Below are positions 25,097-33,513 of a stretch of DNA of 64,000 nt, one piece after another (position 1 is the stretch's first letter; every line of letters starts with the position of its first letter). A program made the position numbers and the translations under genes. This DNA is from Methylomarinovum caldicuralii (GTDB lineage: Bacteria > Pseudomonadota > Gammaproteobacteria > Methylococcales > Methylothermaceae). The stretch is taken from assembly GCF_033126985.1 (NCBI RefSeq), contig NZ_AP024714.1, positions 1,054,001-1,118,000 on the forward strand, written 5' to 3'. Below the pieces are notes generated by a model, which made no database searches, was not told where the DNA came from, and was given only the letters and a program-made list of their open reading frames with translations.

Positions 25097-26385
25097 GAGC
25101 GTTTTGTGTGCTCATCCTGTATGGTTTTGCTTCGACGGTTTGCGCCTATCAGTTTATGGGGGGGCGCTGGCCGACGCCCGAGGCCACCATGCACTTCGAT
25201 CTGGTGGATACCCAGGGACGGGATCGCGCCCCCAGCGGCATGCGCTGGAACGACGGCTTCCGGGAAGCCATGGAACGGTGGAATGGCAGCACCGGTTTCA
25301 CGTTCCACGGCGATGAGGGAACTGCACTGGACCCATGCCGCAGCGACGGTCAAAACGGCGTCGGTTTCCGGGAGGACAATTGCGGCTTCGTCTTCGGCCG
25401 CACCACTCTGGCGATCACCTACACCCAGACCCGGGCGGGCCTGATCGAGGAAGCCGATATCGTCTTCAATGGCACCCTGGACTGGGACATCTATTCTGGT
25501 CCCCTGCGCCGCCGCGAGGATTTTGTCCGGGTCGCCACCCACGAGCTGGGGCATGTCCTGGGGCTCGATCATGAGGACAGCGGCGTCCCCGCGATCATGA
25601 CCTCGCTGGTGAGTGATCTGGAATTCCCCCAGAAAGACGACATGGACGGGGTGGCCGTTTTGTATGACGTTCGTAATCCACAGCCGGAGGTATGCAGCCC
25701 ACAGATTGTTATCCCTTTGAACCAGACCGTGGAAGGTGACTTCGGGATATCGGATTGTCAGCGGCGCTTTCTCGCCGACTCACCCTTCGACAGCGACGAC
25801 AGCTTCGTGGATTTGTACCGTTTCCAGTTGCCGGTGGCGGCGCTGGTTGTGGTGCAGCTGGAGTCTGACGAAGTGGACTCTTATCTCGAACTGTACGACC
25901 GCGAACACCAGCATCTGATCGCCTGGGACGACGACAGCGGCGCAGGTCTCAATGCCATGCTGTACGCCCGCCTGGAACCGGGGGAATACCTGGTCCAGGC
26001 CGATACCGCCCTGCCTTGGGTACAAACCGGCGGCTACCGGTTGCAGGTGCGTGTGAATCTGGATCAGCCGCCGGCGGCGCGGCTGACAGACGATTGGAAC
26101 ATCGTCATTGATGCGGTGGAGGTCAACGGCGGGTTGCTTCACGGTGAGCTGTTGGCTTATGCCAATCCGCTCGATCCGGCCGGCCTTTACTGGCGGTTGG
26201 GAAACATCGCCGCCGGCGGTGCACCGGAGCGCGGCGGCGTGGTCTATTTCCCGGGGAGCAGAAGCGTGATCTTCAATCCCATCATCGCCTTAGGGCGGCG
26301 TTACGATGCCGTGCTGCAACCTTATGTCAATCCTGCAGATCCCACAGGATGGTACTGGCGGCTGGAGTCGGCGTGGCCGAGGTAG
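25093..26385 (+). CDS. Secreted matrixin-type zinc metalloprotease
   Basis: A 430-aa protein with a signal peptide (ending TVCAYQ). The zinc site is HELGHVLGLDH (His150, His154, His160; Glu151 as base), followed by the Met-turn segment AIMTSL, the metzincin/matrixin signature. After about residue 215 comes a beta-rich region (DLYRFQLPVAALVVVQLES...SYLELYD...GEYLVQAD) that matches the bacterial pre-peptidase C-terminal type. A second beta region ends the protein. No cysteine-switch propeptide is visible. It overlaps the preceding gene by 4 bp. It probably cleaves proteins in the periplasm or outside the cell; the substrate is unknown. Confidence 0.88.
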   Translation: MRAFCVLILYGFASTVCAYQFMGGRWPTPEATMHFDLVDTQGRDRAPSGMRWNDGFREAMERWNGSTGFTFHGDEGTALDPCRSDGQNGVGFREDNCGFVFGRTTLAITYTQTRAGLIEEADIVFNGTLDWDIYSGPLRRREDFVRVATHELGHVLGLDHEDSGVPAIMTSLVSDLEFPQKDDMDGVAVLYDVRNPQPEVCSPQIVIPLNQTVEGDFGISDCQRRFLADSPFDSDDSFVDLYRFQLPVAALVVVQLESDEVDSYLELYDREHQHLIAWDDDSGAGLNAMLYARLEPGEYLVQADTALPWVQTGGYRLQVRVNLDQPPAARLTDDWNIVIDAVEVNGGLLHGELLAYANPLDPAGLYWRLGNIAAGGAPERGGVVYFPGSRSVIFNPIIALGRRYDAVLQPYVNPADPTGWYWRLESAWPR

Positions 26386-26387
26386 AA

Positions 26388-27068
26388 TCAGCTCAGGCTG
26401 ATGCGGATGGCGGCGGCGATGGCCAACGGTGCCAGGGTCGAGGCCAGTACCAGCAGCGCGGCGAGGAAATATAGCTGCCCTGAGATCGGCAGGCCGGCAG
26501 CAGCGGCGCCGACGGCGCCGGTGGCGAAGATCAGTACCGGAATGTAAAGGGGCAGCACCAGCAGGGTCAACAGCACACCGCCACGGCGCAAGCCGACCGT
26601 CAGGGCGGTGCCGACGGCGCCGATCAGGCTCAGCAGCGGGGTGCCCAGGGCCAGGGTGGCCAGCAGCGCCAGGGTGGCAGGCTGGGACAGGGACAGCAGC
26701 AGCGCCAGCACCGGGGCCAGCAGCAGCATCGGCAGGCCGCTGACCAGCCAGTGGGCCAGGACCTTTGGGGTGACCAGCCAGGGCAGGGGATGGGGGCTGA
26801 GGGCCAGTTGTTCCAGGGTGCCGTCGGCGAAGTCAGCCTTGAACAGGTTTTCCAGGGAGAACAGCGCCGACAGCAGGGCGGCGATCCAGATGATGCCGGG
26901 GGCGATGCCGCGCAGGATTTCCGGTTCCGGACTGATCCCCAAGGGATAGAGGCTGACGATCATCAGGAAGAACAGCGGCGGGTTGAGCAGCTCGCCCCGG
27001 TGGCGGAAGGCCAGGATCAGGTCGCGTTTGAGCAGGGTCCAGAAGGCCGATAGCGGAGAGCTCAGCAT
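26388..27068 (-). CDS. ccmB: Haem exporter membrane subunit CcmB
   Basis: A 226-aa polytopic membrane protein with about six helices. It matches CcmB, the permease of the CcmAB ABC transporter in system I cytochrome c maturation. The N-terminal LLKRDLILAFRHRGELLNPPLFFLM and the region DGTLEQLALSP...VTPKVLAHWL are typical. The length is normal (220-230 aa). No ccmA, ccmC or ccmE adjoins it: its end is 2 bp from the protease stop, and upstream lies the tRNA-Gln terminator. Its location next to a 55-haem cluster makes functional sense. Confidence 0.92.
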   Translation of the reverse strand: MLSSPLSAFWTLLKRDLILAFRHRGELLNPPLFFLMIVSLYPLGISPEPEILRGIAPGIIWIAALLSALFSLENLFKADFADGTLEQLALSPHPLPWLVTPKVLAHWLVSGLPMLLLAPVLALLLSLSQPATLALLATLALGTPLLSLIGAVGTALTVGLRRGGVLLTLLVLPLYIPVLIFATGAVGAAAAGLPISGQLYFLAALLVLASTLAPLAIAAAIRISLS

Positions 27069-27088
27069 GGTTTTTTCCCGTCGCCATG

Positions 27089-27114
27089 AAAAAGCCGCCC
27101 TGCGCGGGCGGCTT
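27089..27114 (-). terminator. Intrinsic terminator of the rplM-rpsI-tRNA-Gln unit
   Basis: On the minus strand AAGCCGCCC, loop GCGCA, GGGCGGCTT is followed by a run of five T. It lies just after the CCA end of tRNA-Gln and 20 bp before the ccmB start, so ccmB needs readthrough or its own promoter. Confidence 0.85.
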
Positions 27115-27120
27115 CCGGGT

Positions 27121-27194
27121 TGGCTGGGGGACCAGGATTCGAACCTGGGTAAACGGAGTCAGAGTCCGTTGTCCTGCCGCTAGACGATCCCCCA
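27121..27194 (-). tRNA. tRNA-Gln (anticodon CTG)
   Basis: A 74-nt cloverleaf on the minus strand. Acceptor arms TGGGGGA and TCCCCCA pair over 7 bp, the D-loop has TCTAGCGGCA, the anticodon stem ACGGA/TCCGT encloses CTCTGAC with anticodon CTG, and the T-loop is GGTTCGAATCC. The discriminator G and an encoded CCA follow. It starts 11 bp after the rpsI stop, so it is probably cut from the ribosomal-protein transcript. Confidence 0.95.
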
Positions 27195-27205
27195 AGAAAT
27201 CGGTA

Positions 27206-27601
27206 TCAGCGCTTGGAGTACTGCGGCCGTTTGCGGGCTTTGTGCAGGCCCACCTTCTTGCGCTCCACCTTGCGGGCGTCCCGGGTCAGATGACCGGCTT
27301 TGCGCAGCGAGGAACGCAGGGTTTCGTCGTAATCGACCAGGGCTCGGGCGATGCCGTGGCGGATCGCGCCGGCCTGCCCGGTCGGGCCGCCACCCTTGAC
27401 CGTAATCATGATATCGAATTTTTCGGTCATTGCAACCGTTTCCAGCGGCTGGCGCACGATCATGCAGTCGGTCTTGCGGCCGAAATAGACATCCAGCGGC
27501 TTCTGGTTGACGGTGATCTGACCGGAACCCGGCTTCAGGAAGACACGGGCGACGGAACTCTTGCGACGGCCGGTGCCGTAGTGGTATTGGGTTTGTGCCA
27601 T
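27206..27601 (-). CDS. rpsI: 30S ribosomal protein S9
   Basis: 131 aa, close to the usual 130. It has the S9 core [14 protein letters not shown] near the start, the central [19 protein letters not shown], and the basic C-terminus ending QYSKR, whose last Arg contacts P-site tRNA in the family. It follows rplM after 10 bp, the conserved rplM-rpsI order. Confidence 0.98.
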   Translation of the reverse strand: MAQTQYHYGTGRRKSSVARVFLKPGSGQITVNQKPLDVYFGRKTDCMIVRQPLETVAMTEKFDIMITVKGGGPTGQAGAIRHGIARALVDYDETLRSSLRKAGHLTRDARKVERKKVGLHKARKRPQYSKR

Positions 27602-27611
27602 GATCGGTTAC

Positions 27612-28040
27612 TTACAGTTCCAGAACTTTGGGTTGTTGGGCGTGATGGTTGTGCTGCGAGCCGGCGTAAACCTTGAGCTTGCGGAACATAGCCCGGCCGA
27701 GCGGATTCTTCGGCAGCATGCCGCGGACCGCATTCTCGATGATGCGTTCGGGATGGGTGGCGCGCTGCTTGCCGAGGGTGATCGATTTGATACCGCCGGG
27801 ATAGCCGCTGTGATGGTAGTAGACTTTCCTTTCTTCCTTGCGGCCGGTCACCTTCACCTTCTCAGCGTTGATGACGATGATGTAGTCGCCGGTGTCCACG
27901 TGAGGCGTATATTCGGGTTTGTGCTTGCCCCGCAGGCGGCGGGCGATCTCGGCGGCCAGACGCCCCAACGTCTTCCCTTCGGCATCGATGACGTACCAGT
28001 CGCGTTTCACTTCGTGGGGTTTGGCGCTAAAGGTCTTCAT
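27612..28040 (-). CDS. rplM: 50S ribosomal protein L13
   Basis: 142 aa, identical in length to E. coli L13. Family landmarks are [50 protein letters not shown] and [22 protein letters not shown]. The ATG at 28040 is preceded by AAGGAG. A strong promoter lies upstream at 28087-28115. An in-frame extension to 28115 would run into that promoter and is rejected. Confidence 0.98.
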   Translation of the reverse strand: MKTFSAKPHEVKRDWYVIDAEGKTLGRLAAEIARRLRGKHKPEYTPHVDTGDYIIVINAEKVKVTGRKEERKVYYHHSGYPGGIKSITLGKQRATHPERIIENAVRGMLPKNPLGRAMFRKLKVYAGSQHNHHAQQPKVLEL

Positions 28041-28086
28041 GATTCTCCTTGCGAACTTCCGGTTTGGGGCTGATCTGAAACGGCAA

Positions 28087-28115
28087 ATTTTAGAGGATGG
28101 CCGGATTTCATGCAA
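28087..28115 (-). promoter_or_regulatory. Sigma-70 promoter of rplM-rpsI-tRNA-Gln
   Basis: On the minus strand, TTGCAT (28115-28110) is separated by 17 bases from TAAAAT (28092-28087). The start point would be about 40 bases before the rplM ATG. Confidence 0.75.
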
Positions 28116-28132
28116 GCGCTATCGTGCACAAC

Positions 28133-28147
28133 GGCGGATCTTCCGCC
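28133..28147. promoter_or_regulatory. Dyad overlapping the -35 region of the KamA-family gene
   Basis: GGCGGA, TCT, TCCGCC is a perfect 6-bp dyad. It covers the place where the -35 of the promoter at 28161 would be, as an operator might. Confidence 0.35.
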
Positions 28148-28157
28148 GACGGGGCCA

Positions 28158-28166
28158 TGTTATACT
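28158..28166 (+). promoter_or_regulatory. Extended -10 promoter of the KamA-family gene
   Basis: TGTTATACT combines a TATACT -10 with the upstream TG of an extended -10 element. The -35 is poor, which such promoters tolerate. Transcription would begin near 28173, which excludes the ATG codons before it as starts. Confidence 0.6.
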
Positions 28167-28204
28167 CCACCACTTTTCCAATTCAAGCAGTCACGCAAGC
28201 ATTC

Positions 28205-29587
28205 ATGCCACACTCCAGCGCAACCAAAGCTTTTCCCCGGATGCAGCCGGGCCCCCGTTTCGAGGTTTATACCCTGGCGGATCTGGAGAAAGGGACGATC
28301 CCTCATCTCCAGGCTCTGTCACCGCAGCAGCGCCTCGCCATGCGGGCGGTGGCCCACGTCTTGCCGTTTCGGGTCAACCGTTACGTGATCGAGGAACTTA
28401 TCGACTGGGAGCGGGCGCCGGACGACCCCATGTTCCAGCTCACCTTCCCACAACCCGGAATGCTGGCTCCCGACGATCTGGTGGTGATGACGGATCTACT
28501 GCAACGTCAGGCGCCGGCGGGCGAGATCAGGTCCCAGGTGCAGGAAATCCGCGCCCGTCTCAACCCCCACCCGGCCGGACAGCTGACGCTGAACCGTCCC
28601 CGTGACGCCGAGGGCAATCCCGTAGCCGGCCTGCAGCACAAGTACCGGGAGACGGTGCTGTTCTTCCCCAGCCAGGGGCAGACCTGCCACAGCTACTGCA
28701 CCTTCTGCTTCCGCTGGGCCCAGTTCATCGGCGACAAGTCGCTGCGCATGGCCTCCCGCGAGGCGGGAGTGCTGCACGAATACCTGCGCCGCCACCGGGA
28801 AGTGACCGATCTCCTGGTTACCGGCGGCGATCCCCTGGTGATGAAGACCCGCCATCTGGCCGATTATCTGGAGCCGCTGCTGGCGCCGGAATTCGCGCAC
28901 ATCCGTACCCTCCGCATCGGCACCAAGTCCCTGAGCTTCTGGCCGCACCGCTATCTGAGCGACGAGGACGCCGACGACCTGCTGCGGCTGCTGGAAAGGC
29001 TGGTCGCCGGCGGCAAGCACGTGGCCATCATGGCCCATTACAACCACTGGCGCGAGCTGGAGACCCCGGCGGCGCGCCGGGCCATCGCCCGGGTGCGGGA
29101 AACCGGCGCCGTGATCCGCGCCCAGGGGCCCTTGATCGCCCACATCAACGACGATGCCGATACCTGGGCCCGGCTGTGGCAGACCCAGGTGAGCTTGGGG
29201 ATCGTGCCTTATTACATGTTCGTGGAGCGCGACACTGGGGCGCGTCACTATTTCGAGGTGCCGCTGGCGCGCTGCTGGGAGATCTACCGCCAGGCGCTGC
29301 AGCAGGTTTCCGGCCTGGGACGCACCGCCCGCGGTCCCAGCATGAGCGCCACGCCCGGCAAGGTGGAGATCCAGGGGGTGACGGAGGTCGCCGGGGAGAA
29401 GGTCTTCGTGCTGCGCTTCATCCAGGGGCGCAATCCCGACTGGGTCCAGCGGCCCTTCTTCGCTCGCTTCGACCCCAAGGCCACCTGGCTCGATCAGCTC
29501 AGGCCCGCCTTCGGCGAGGAGAGGTTTTTCTTCGAGGACGAGCTGGCGGCGATGCTTCAGGCCGACCGCCGCGGCGGGGCATCGTAA
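28205..29587 (+). CDS. KamA-family radical SAM aminomutase
   Basis: A 460-aa cytoplasmic enzyme. The radical SAM cluster motif is CHSYCTFC (Cys161, Cys165, Cys168), followed by a PLP-dependent lysine 2,3-aminomutase-like barrel: LLVTGGDPLVM, RIGTKSLSFWP, HVAIMAHYNHWRE, AQGPLIAHIND and VPYYMFVERDTGARHYFEVPL. The likely PLP lysine is in SATPGKVEIQG. The classic aminomutase glycine-rich GGGGK motif is absent, so lysine may not be the substrate; a glutamate or other aminomutase is possible. The start at 28205 is chosen because the promoter lies at 28158-28166. The end overlaps fdhD on the other strand by 31 bp. Confidence 0.82.
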   Translation: MPHSSATKAFPRMQPGPRFEVYTLADLEKGTIPHLQALSPQQRLAMRAVAHVLPFRVNRYVIEELIDWERAPDDPMFQLTFPQPGMLAPDDLVVMTDLLQRQAPAGEIRSQVQEIRARLNPHPAGQLTLNRPRDAEGNPVAGLQHKYRETVLFFPSQGQTCHSYCTFCFRWAQFIGDKSLRMASREAGVLHEYLRRHREVTDLLVTGGDPLVMKTRHLADYLEPLLAPEFAHIRTLRIGTKSLSFWPHRYLSDEDADDLLRLLERLVAGGKHVAIMAHYNHWRELETPAARRAIARVRETGAVIRAQGPLIAHINDDADTWARLWQTQVSLGIVPYYMFVERDTGARHYFEVPLARCWEIYRQALQQVSGLGRTARGPSMSATPGKVEIQGVTEVAGEKVFVLRFIQGRNPDWVQRPFFARFDPKATWLDQLRPAFGEERFFFEDELAAMLQADRRGGAS

Positions 29588-30387
29588 ACCAGCTGTTCCC
29601 GGCCGTTGTACACCAGGAAATGGTGCCCCCGGGCGCGGGCGATCAGGACGATGCCGGCCCGGCGGGCCATTTCCAGCCCCATCTGGGTGACCCCGGAGCG
29701 CGACAGCAGCACCGGAATGCCCATCTGCGCCGCCTTGATGCTCATCTCCGAGGTCAGGCGCCCGGTGGTATAGAAGATCTTGTCGCCGCCGTCGATGCCG
29801 TTGAGCCACATGTAACCGGCGATGGCATCGACGGCGTTGTGGCGGCCCACGTCCTCGCAGAAGAACAGGATCTCCCCCTCCCGGGAACACAGGGCGCAGC
29901 CGTGGACGGCGCCGGCCTGTTTGTAGACCTCGTTGTAGGCCTTGAGATTGGCCAGCAGGCGGTAGAGGACCGACTGGCGCACCGGCGGCGGCTGCAGGCG
30001 GATCCTTTCCAGGCGCTGCTGCAGCTGGCCGTAGACCGTTCCCTGACCGCAGCCGGTGGTGACCGTGCGCTTTCCCAGCACTGCCAGTCTGTCCGGATCG
30101 GTGCCGTGGCGGGTGACCACGGCGGCCGCCTCCACTTCCCAGTCCACCTGCACCGCATCGATCTCGGCGATGTCGTCCACCAGCCCTTGATTGCGCAGGT
30201 AGCCCAGGGTCAGCAGTTCCGGCTGGGTGCCCAGGGTCATCAGGGTGACGATTTCGTACTTGTCCAGATAGACGGTCAGGGGCCGTTCGGCGGCGACGGC
30301 TTTTTCCACCGGACGGCCGTATTCATCGTGGGCGGTGACGGGCAGGGCGGCGGCCAGGCCGCTGTCGCTCAGCTCAACGTGTGCCAT
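29557..30387 (-). CDS. fdhD: Formate dehydrogenase accessory sulfurtransferase FdhD
   Basis: A 276-aa protein that delivers sulfur to the molybdenum cofactor of formate dehydrogenase. It shows ERPLTVYLDKYEIVTLMTLG, HGCALCSREGEILFFCEDVGRHNAVDAIAG and YTTGRLTSEMSIKAAQMGIPVLLSRSG, all FdhD hallmarks. In the catalytic loop I see one cysteine (TTGCGQG), whereas some members have a CXXC pair. The frame extends upstream to 30840 but overlaps mobA; the ATG at 30387 fits the family. It overlaps mobA by 14 bp, and both serve molybdenum-cofactor maturation. Confidence 0.92.
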   Translation of the reverse strand: MAHVELSDSGLAAALPVTAHDEYGRPVEKAVAAERPLTVYLDKYEIVTLMTLGTQPELLTLGYLRNQGLVDDIAEIDAVQVDWEVEAAAVVTRHGTDPDRLAVLGKRTVTTGCGQGTVYGQLQQRLERIRLQPPPVRQSVLYRLLANLKAYNEVYKQAGAVHGCALCSREGEILFFCEDVGRHNAVDAIAGYMWLNGIDGGDKIFYTTGRLTSEMSIKAAQMGIPVLLSRSGVTQMGLEMARRAGIVLIARARGHHFLVYNGREQLVYDAPPRRSA

Positions 30388-30949
30388 GGAGGTCTTCAGG
30401 GGTGTTGACGTTGAGGAAGGCGTCGGGATGGTCGCTGCAGTCCACCGCCGTCCAGCGGTGGCGCCCGGCCCAGCGGTCGATCTTGTGGCGCCCGGCGGCG
30501 AGCCAGGCGGCCAGATCGTCGGCCAGATGGGTGCGCAGGGCCATGACCACCGGATGCAGCCGCTGCCCGTCGTGGGCGATGGCGATGTCGTGACCGTCGT
30601 CCAGCGCCGCCGGCAGGCGCGCCAGCAGCGTGGCGGAGAGCCGGGGGCTGTCGCAGGGGACGACCAGCAGGCAGGGAGTCTCGGCTTGCTGCATGGCGGC
30701 GAGGATGCCGGCCAGGGGGCCCTGGAAATCGGGCAACGCATCGGGGACGACCGGATGGCCGAAGCGGCGGTAGTCCGCCAGATTGCGGTTGGCGTTGATG
30801 AGGATTTCGCCGCACAGCGGTTCCAGCGCTTGCAGGGCATAGCGGATCAGGGGCCGGCCGCGGTAGGCAAGCAGCCCCTTGTCGATGCCGCCCAGCCGCC
30901 GGGCTCTGCCGCCGGCCAGGACCACGCCGGTGAGCTGCTCGCGTCTCAT
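30374..30949 (-). CDS. mobA: Molybdenum cofactor guanylyltransferase
   Basis: A 191-aa enzyme that joins GMP to molybdopterin. The nucleotide signature [15 protein letters not shown] is at residues about 11-25, with the later VPCDSPRL metal/nucleotide segment and the C-terminal NVNTPEDL. The length matches E. coli MobA (194 aa). The start overlaps the nadB stop (ATGA), and the end overlaps fdhD, giving nadB-mobA-fdhD. Confidence 0.93.
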   Translation of the reverse strand: MRREQLTGVVLAGGRARRLGGIDKGLLAYRGRPLIRYALQALEPLCGEILINANRNLADYRRFGHPVVPDALPDFQGPLAGILAAMQQAETPCLLVVPCDSPRLSATLLARLPAALDDGHDIAIAHDGQRLHPVVMALRTHLADDLAAWLAAGRHKIDRWAGRHRWTAVDCSDHPDAFLNVNTPEDLHGTR

Positions 30950-32544
30950 GGGGCCGGGGGCGTCAGGACCGTGTTACGGGGCGGATCCTGGGGGCGGGGA
31001 TAGTCGAGGGTGTAGTGCAGCCCCCGGCTTTCCTTGCGCGTTATGGCGCTTTTGACGATCAGTTCGGCGGCGATGATGAGGTTGCGCAGCTCCAAAAGAT
31101 CGCTGGTGACGCGGAAGTGACCATAGTAGTCGGCGATCTCCTGTTTCAGCAGCGCCACCCGCCTAAGGGCCCGCTGCAGGCGTTTGTCGGTGCGGACGAT
31201 GCCGACGTAGTCCCACATGAAGCGGCGGATCTCGTCCCAGTTGTGGCTCACCACCACTTCCTCATCGGAGTCGGTGACCTGGGACTCGTCCCAGGCCGGC
31301 AGCGGCGGCGGGGCGGGCAGGTCATCGAGGCGGTCGCGCAGGTCTTCAGCCGCCAGATCGGAGAACACCAGGCATTCCAGCAGCGAGTTGCTGGCCATGC
31401 GGTTGGCGCCGTGAAGTCCGGTGCAGGCGGTTTCCCCCACCGCGTACAGGCCGGGGATGTCGGTGCGCCCGCGGGCGTCGGTGACCACCCCACCGCAGGT
31501 GTAGTGGGCCGCCGGTACCACCGGGATCGGTTCCCGGGTGATGTCGATGCCGAAATCCAGGCAGCGCCGGTAGATGGTGGGGAAGTGATCGCGGATGAAG
31601 CCGGCCGGCTTGTGGGAGATGTCGAGATAGACGCAGTCGATCCCGAGGCGCTTCATTTCGTGGTCGATGGCGCGGGCGACGATGTCGCGCGGCGCCAACT
31701 CGGCGCGGGGGTCGAAGCGGTCCATAAACGGGGTGCCGTCGGGCAGCAGCAGCCGCGCGCCCTCGCCCCGCAGCGCCTCGGAGATCAGGAACGAGCGCGC
31801 CTGGGGATGGTAGAGGCAGGTGGGGTGGAACTGCATGAATTCCATGTTGGCCACCCGGCAGCCGGAGCGCCAGGCCATGGCGATGCCGTCGCCGGTGGCG
31901 GTGTCCGGATTGCTGGTGTAGAGATAGACCTTGGCCGCGCCGCCGGTGGCCAGCACCACCGCCCGGGCGCCGAAGGTCCGCACCTTGCGGGCGTTGCGGT
32001 CGAGCACATAGGCGCCCACCACCCGCTGCGGTGCGCGGCCGAGCTTGGCGGTGGTGATGAGGTCGATGGCGTTGTGGTATTCGTAGAGCTCGATGTTGGG
32101 ATGGGCTTTGGCCCGGGCCAGCAGCGAGGTTTCCACCGCCTTGCCGGTGGCGTCGGCGGCGTGGACCACGCGGCGGTGGCTGTGGCCGCCCTCGCGGGTC
32201 AGATGCAGGTGGCGGCCGCCGTCTTCGGCCTCCACTTCGGTGAAGGTGACGCCCTGGTCCAGGAGCCACTGGATCGCCGCCTTGCCGCGGGAGACCACCA
32301 GGCGCACGATTTCCGGATCGCACAGGCCGGCGCCGGCGTCCAGGGTGTCCTGGATGTGGGACTCGATCGAATCCTCGGCGTCCACCACCGCGGAAATGCC
32401 ACCCTGGGCATAGAAGGTGCTGCACTCGGACATTTCCGCCTTGGCGAGGACGGCCACCCGGGCGCGGTCGGCGATGCGCAGGGCGACGCCGAGACCGGCG
32501 GCGCCGCTGCCGATAATAAGGACGTCGTGATAAGCGTGTGTCAT
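30946..32544 (-). CDS. nadB: L-aspartate oxidase
   Basis: A 532-aa FAD enzyme oxidising L-aspartate to iminoaspartate, the first step of NAD synthesis. It has the FAD dinucleotide fold [17 protein letters not shown], the AQGGISAV segment, [41 protein letters not shown] and the late [26 protein letters not shown]. Length and features are normal. As in E. coli, it is divergent from rpoE. mobA and fdhD follow in the same transcript. Confidence 0.96.
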   Translation of the reverse strand: MTHAYHDVLIIGSGAAGLGVALRIADRARVAVLAKAEMSECSTFYAQGGISAVVDAEDSIESHIQDTLDAGAGLCDPEIVRLVVSRGKAAIQWLLDQGVTFTEVEAEDGGRHLHLTREGGHSHRRVVHAADATGKAVETSLLARAKAHPNIELYEYHNAIDLITTAKLGRAPQRVVGAYVLDRNARKVRTFGARAVVLATGGAAKVYLYTSNPDTATGDGIAMAWRSGCRVANMEFMQFHPTCLYHPQARSFLISEALRGEGARLLLPDGTPFMDRFDPRAELAPRDIVARAIDHEMKRLGIDCVYLDISHKPAGFIRDHFPTIYRRCLDFGIDITREPIPVVPAAHYTCGGVVTDARGRTDIPGLYAVGETACTGLHGANRMASNSLLECLVFSDLAAEDLRDRLDDLPAPPPLPAWDESQVTDSDEEVVVSHNWDEIRRFMWDYVGIVRTDKRLQRALRRVALLKQEIADYYGHFRVTSDLLELRNLIIAAELIVKSAITRKESRGLHYTLDYPRPQDPPRNTVLTPPAP

Positions 32545-32601
32545 GGGCTATTTATAACAGAATCCGTCCGCACTGACATAGTAGGCTTGTAATGGATCGG
32601 A

Positions 32602-32699
32602 GAGGCAGGTGGCCTGCTGCGGAAGCCTCGCCGGCAGGGAGGCCGGTGTGGAGCCTACAGGGAGGTATTGACGGCGTCTTTCGCAGCAGGCCACCTGCC
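32602..32699. repeat. Dispersed-repeat-like element with 19-bp terminal inverted repeats
   Basis: AGGCAGGTGGCCTGCTGCG at 32602-32620 is matched exactly in reverse complement at 32681-32699, with 61 bases between. The inner part contains a second dyad (GCCGGC...GCCGGTG) and phrases (GAGCCTACAGGGAGGTATTGA, GACGGCGTC) that I recall from intergenic repeats of methanotroph and related gammaproteobacterial genomes. It sits between divergent nadB and rpoE and codes for nothing convincing. Confidence 0.6.
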
Positions 32700-32736
32700 T
32701 TGACAGACATAAGGGAGTAGTTGGCACAGGCCCGCG

Positions 32737-32765
32737 TTGAACGTGCGGGGGGAAACCGGGATAAT
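32737..32765 (+). promoter_or_regulatory. Sigma-70 promoter of rpoE
   Basis: TTGAAC, 17-base spacer, GATAAT. The predicted start point is about 48 bases before the rpoE ATG. I find no clear sigma-E type promoter here. Confidence 0.6.
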
Positions 32766-32819
32766 GTTCGGTCATCCATTTGACAGCACGGACTGGCGCA
32801 CAGTTCGGGCCAACTGACG

Positions 32820-33497
32820 ATGCAGGCCGAAGCGACGCTCACAGACGGGGAAAAGGGATTGAAAGCAGAAGGCCAATCGGCGGCGGACGTTGACCGCGAG
32901 CTGGTCCGGCGCGTCCAGCAGGGGGACAAGAAAGCCTTCGATCTGCTGGTGCTCAAGTATCAGCCCAAGATCGTCCAGCTCATCAGCCGCTACATCCGCG
33001 ATCCCTCCGAAGCCCTGGACGTCGCCCAGGAAACCTTCATCAAGGCCTACCGGGCGTTGCCCCGTTTCCGCGGGGACAGCGCGTTCTATACCTGGCTGTA
33101 CCGGATCGCCATCAATACCGCCAAGAATCACATCGCCGCCCGGGCGCGGCGGCCTTCCGATTCGGCAATCGAACTGGAAACCGCGGAACAATTCGAAGGG
33201 GCGGTTCGTCTAAAGGACCAGGAAACCCCCGAGGGGATCCTGTTGAGCGAGGAGATCGCCGACGCGGTGCGCCAGGCGATCGAGGAACTGCCCGACGAAT
33301 TGCGGACCGCCATCATCCTGCGGGAATTCGAAGGGTTGAGTTACGAGGAAATCGCTCAGGCGATGGGTTGCCCGGTCGGAACGGTGCGTTCACGCATCTT
33401 CCGGGCCCGGGAGGCGATCGACAAGAAACTGCGGACCTTGCAAAGCGGCGTGCGCAAGGATCGCAAAGCGAAAAAATCCGAACCGGTGGAAAAATGA
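32820..33497 (+). CDS. rpoE: RNA polymerase sigma-E factor
   Basis: A 225-aa ECF sigma factor for envelope stress. Region 2 is at about residues 25-100 (VDRELVRRVQQGDKKAFDLL, DVAQETFIKAYRAL, FYTWLYRIAINTAKN), region 4 at about 140-200 (ELPDELRTAIILREFEGLSYEEIA, GCPVGTVRSRIFRAR). It is some 20 residues longer than E. coli RpoE at the N-terminus and has a basic C-terminal tail, so a later start is possible. rseA, rseB and a DegP-type protease follow, the conserved order. Confidence 0.95.
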   Translation: MQAEATLTDGEKGLKAEGQSAADVDRELVRRVQQGDKKAFDLLVLKYQPKIVQLISRYIRDPSEALDVAQETFIKAYRALPRFRGDSAFYTWLYRIAINTAKNHIAARARRPSDSAIELETAEQFEGAVRLKDQETPEGILLSEEIADAVRQAIEELPDELRTAIILREFEGLSYEEIAQAMGCPVGTVRSRIFRAREAIDKKLRTLQSGVRKDRKAKKSEPVEK

Positions 33498-33513
33498 CCA
33501 GAGGCATCCGCTC

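Noticed and set aside
28021-28040. Longer L13 start at 28115
   Set aside because: The extension overlaps the strong promoter at 28087-28115 and the ATG at 28040 has an AAGGAG site and gives exactly 142 aa.
32548-32956. Open reading frames of 75 and 134 aa across the rpoE leader
   Set aside because: They run through the inverted repeat and the rpoE coding region, lack ribosome sites and have no protein-like composition.
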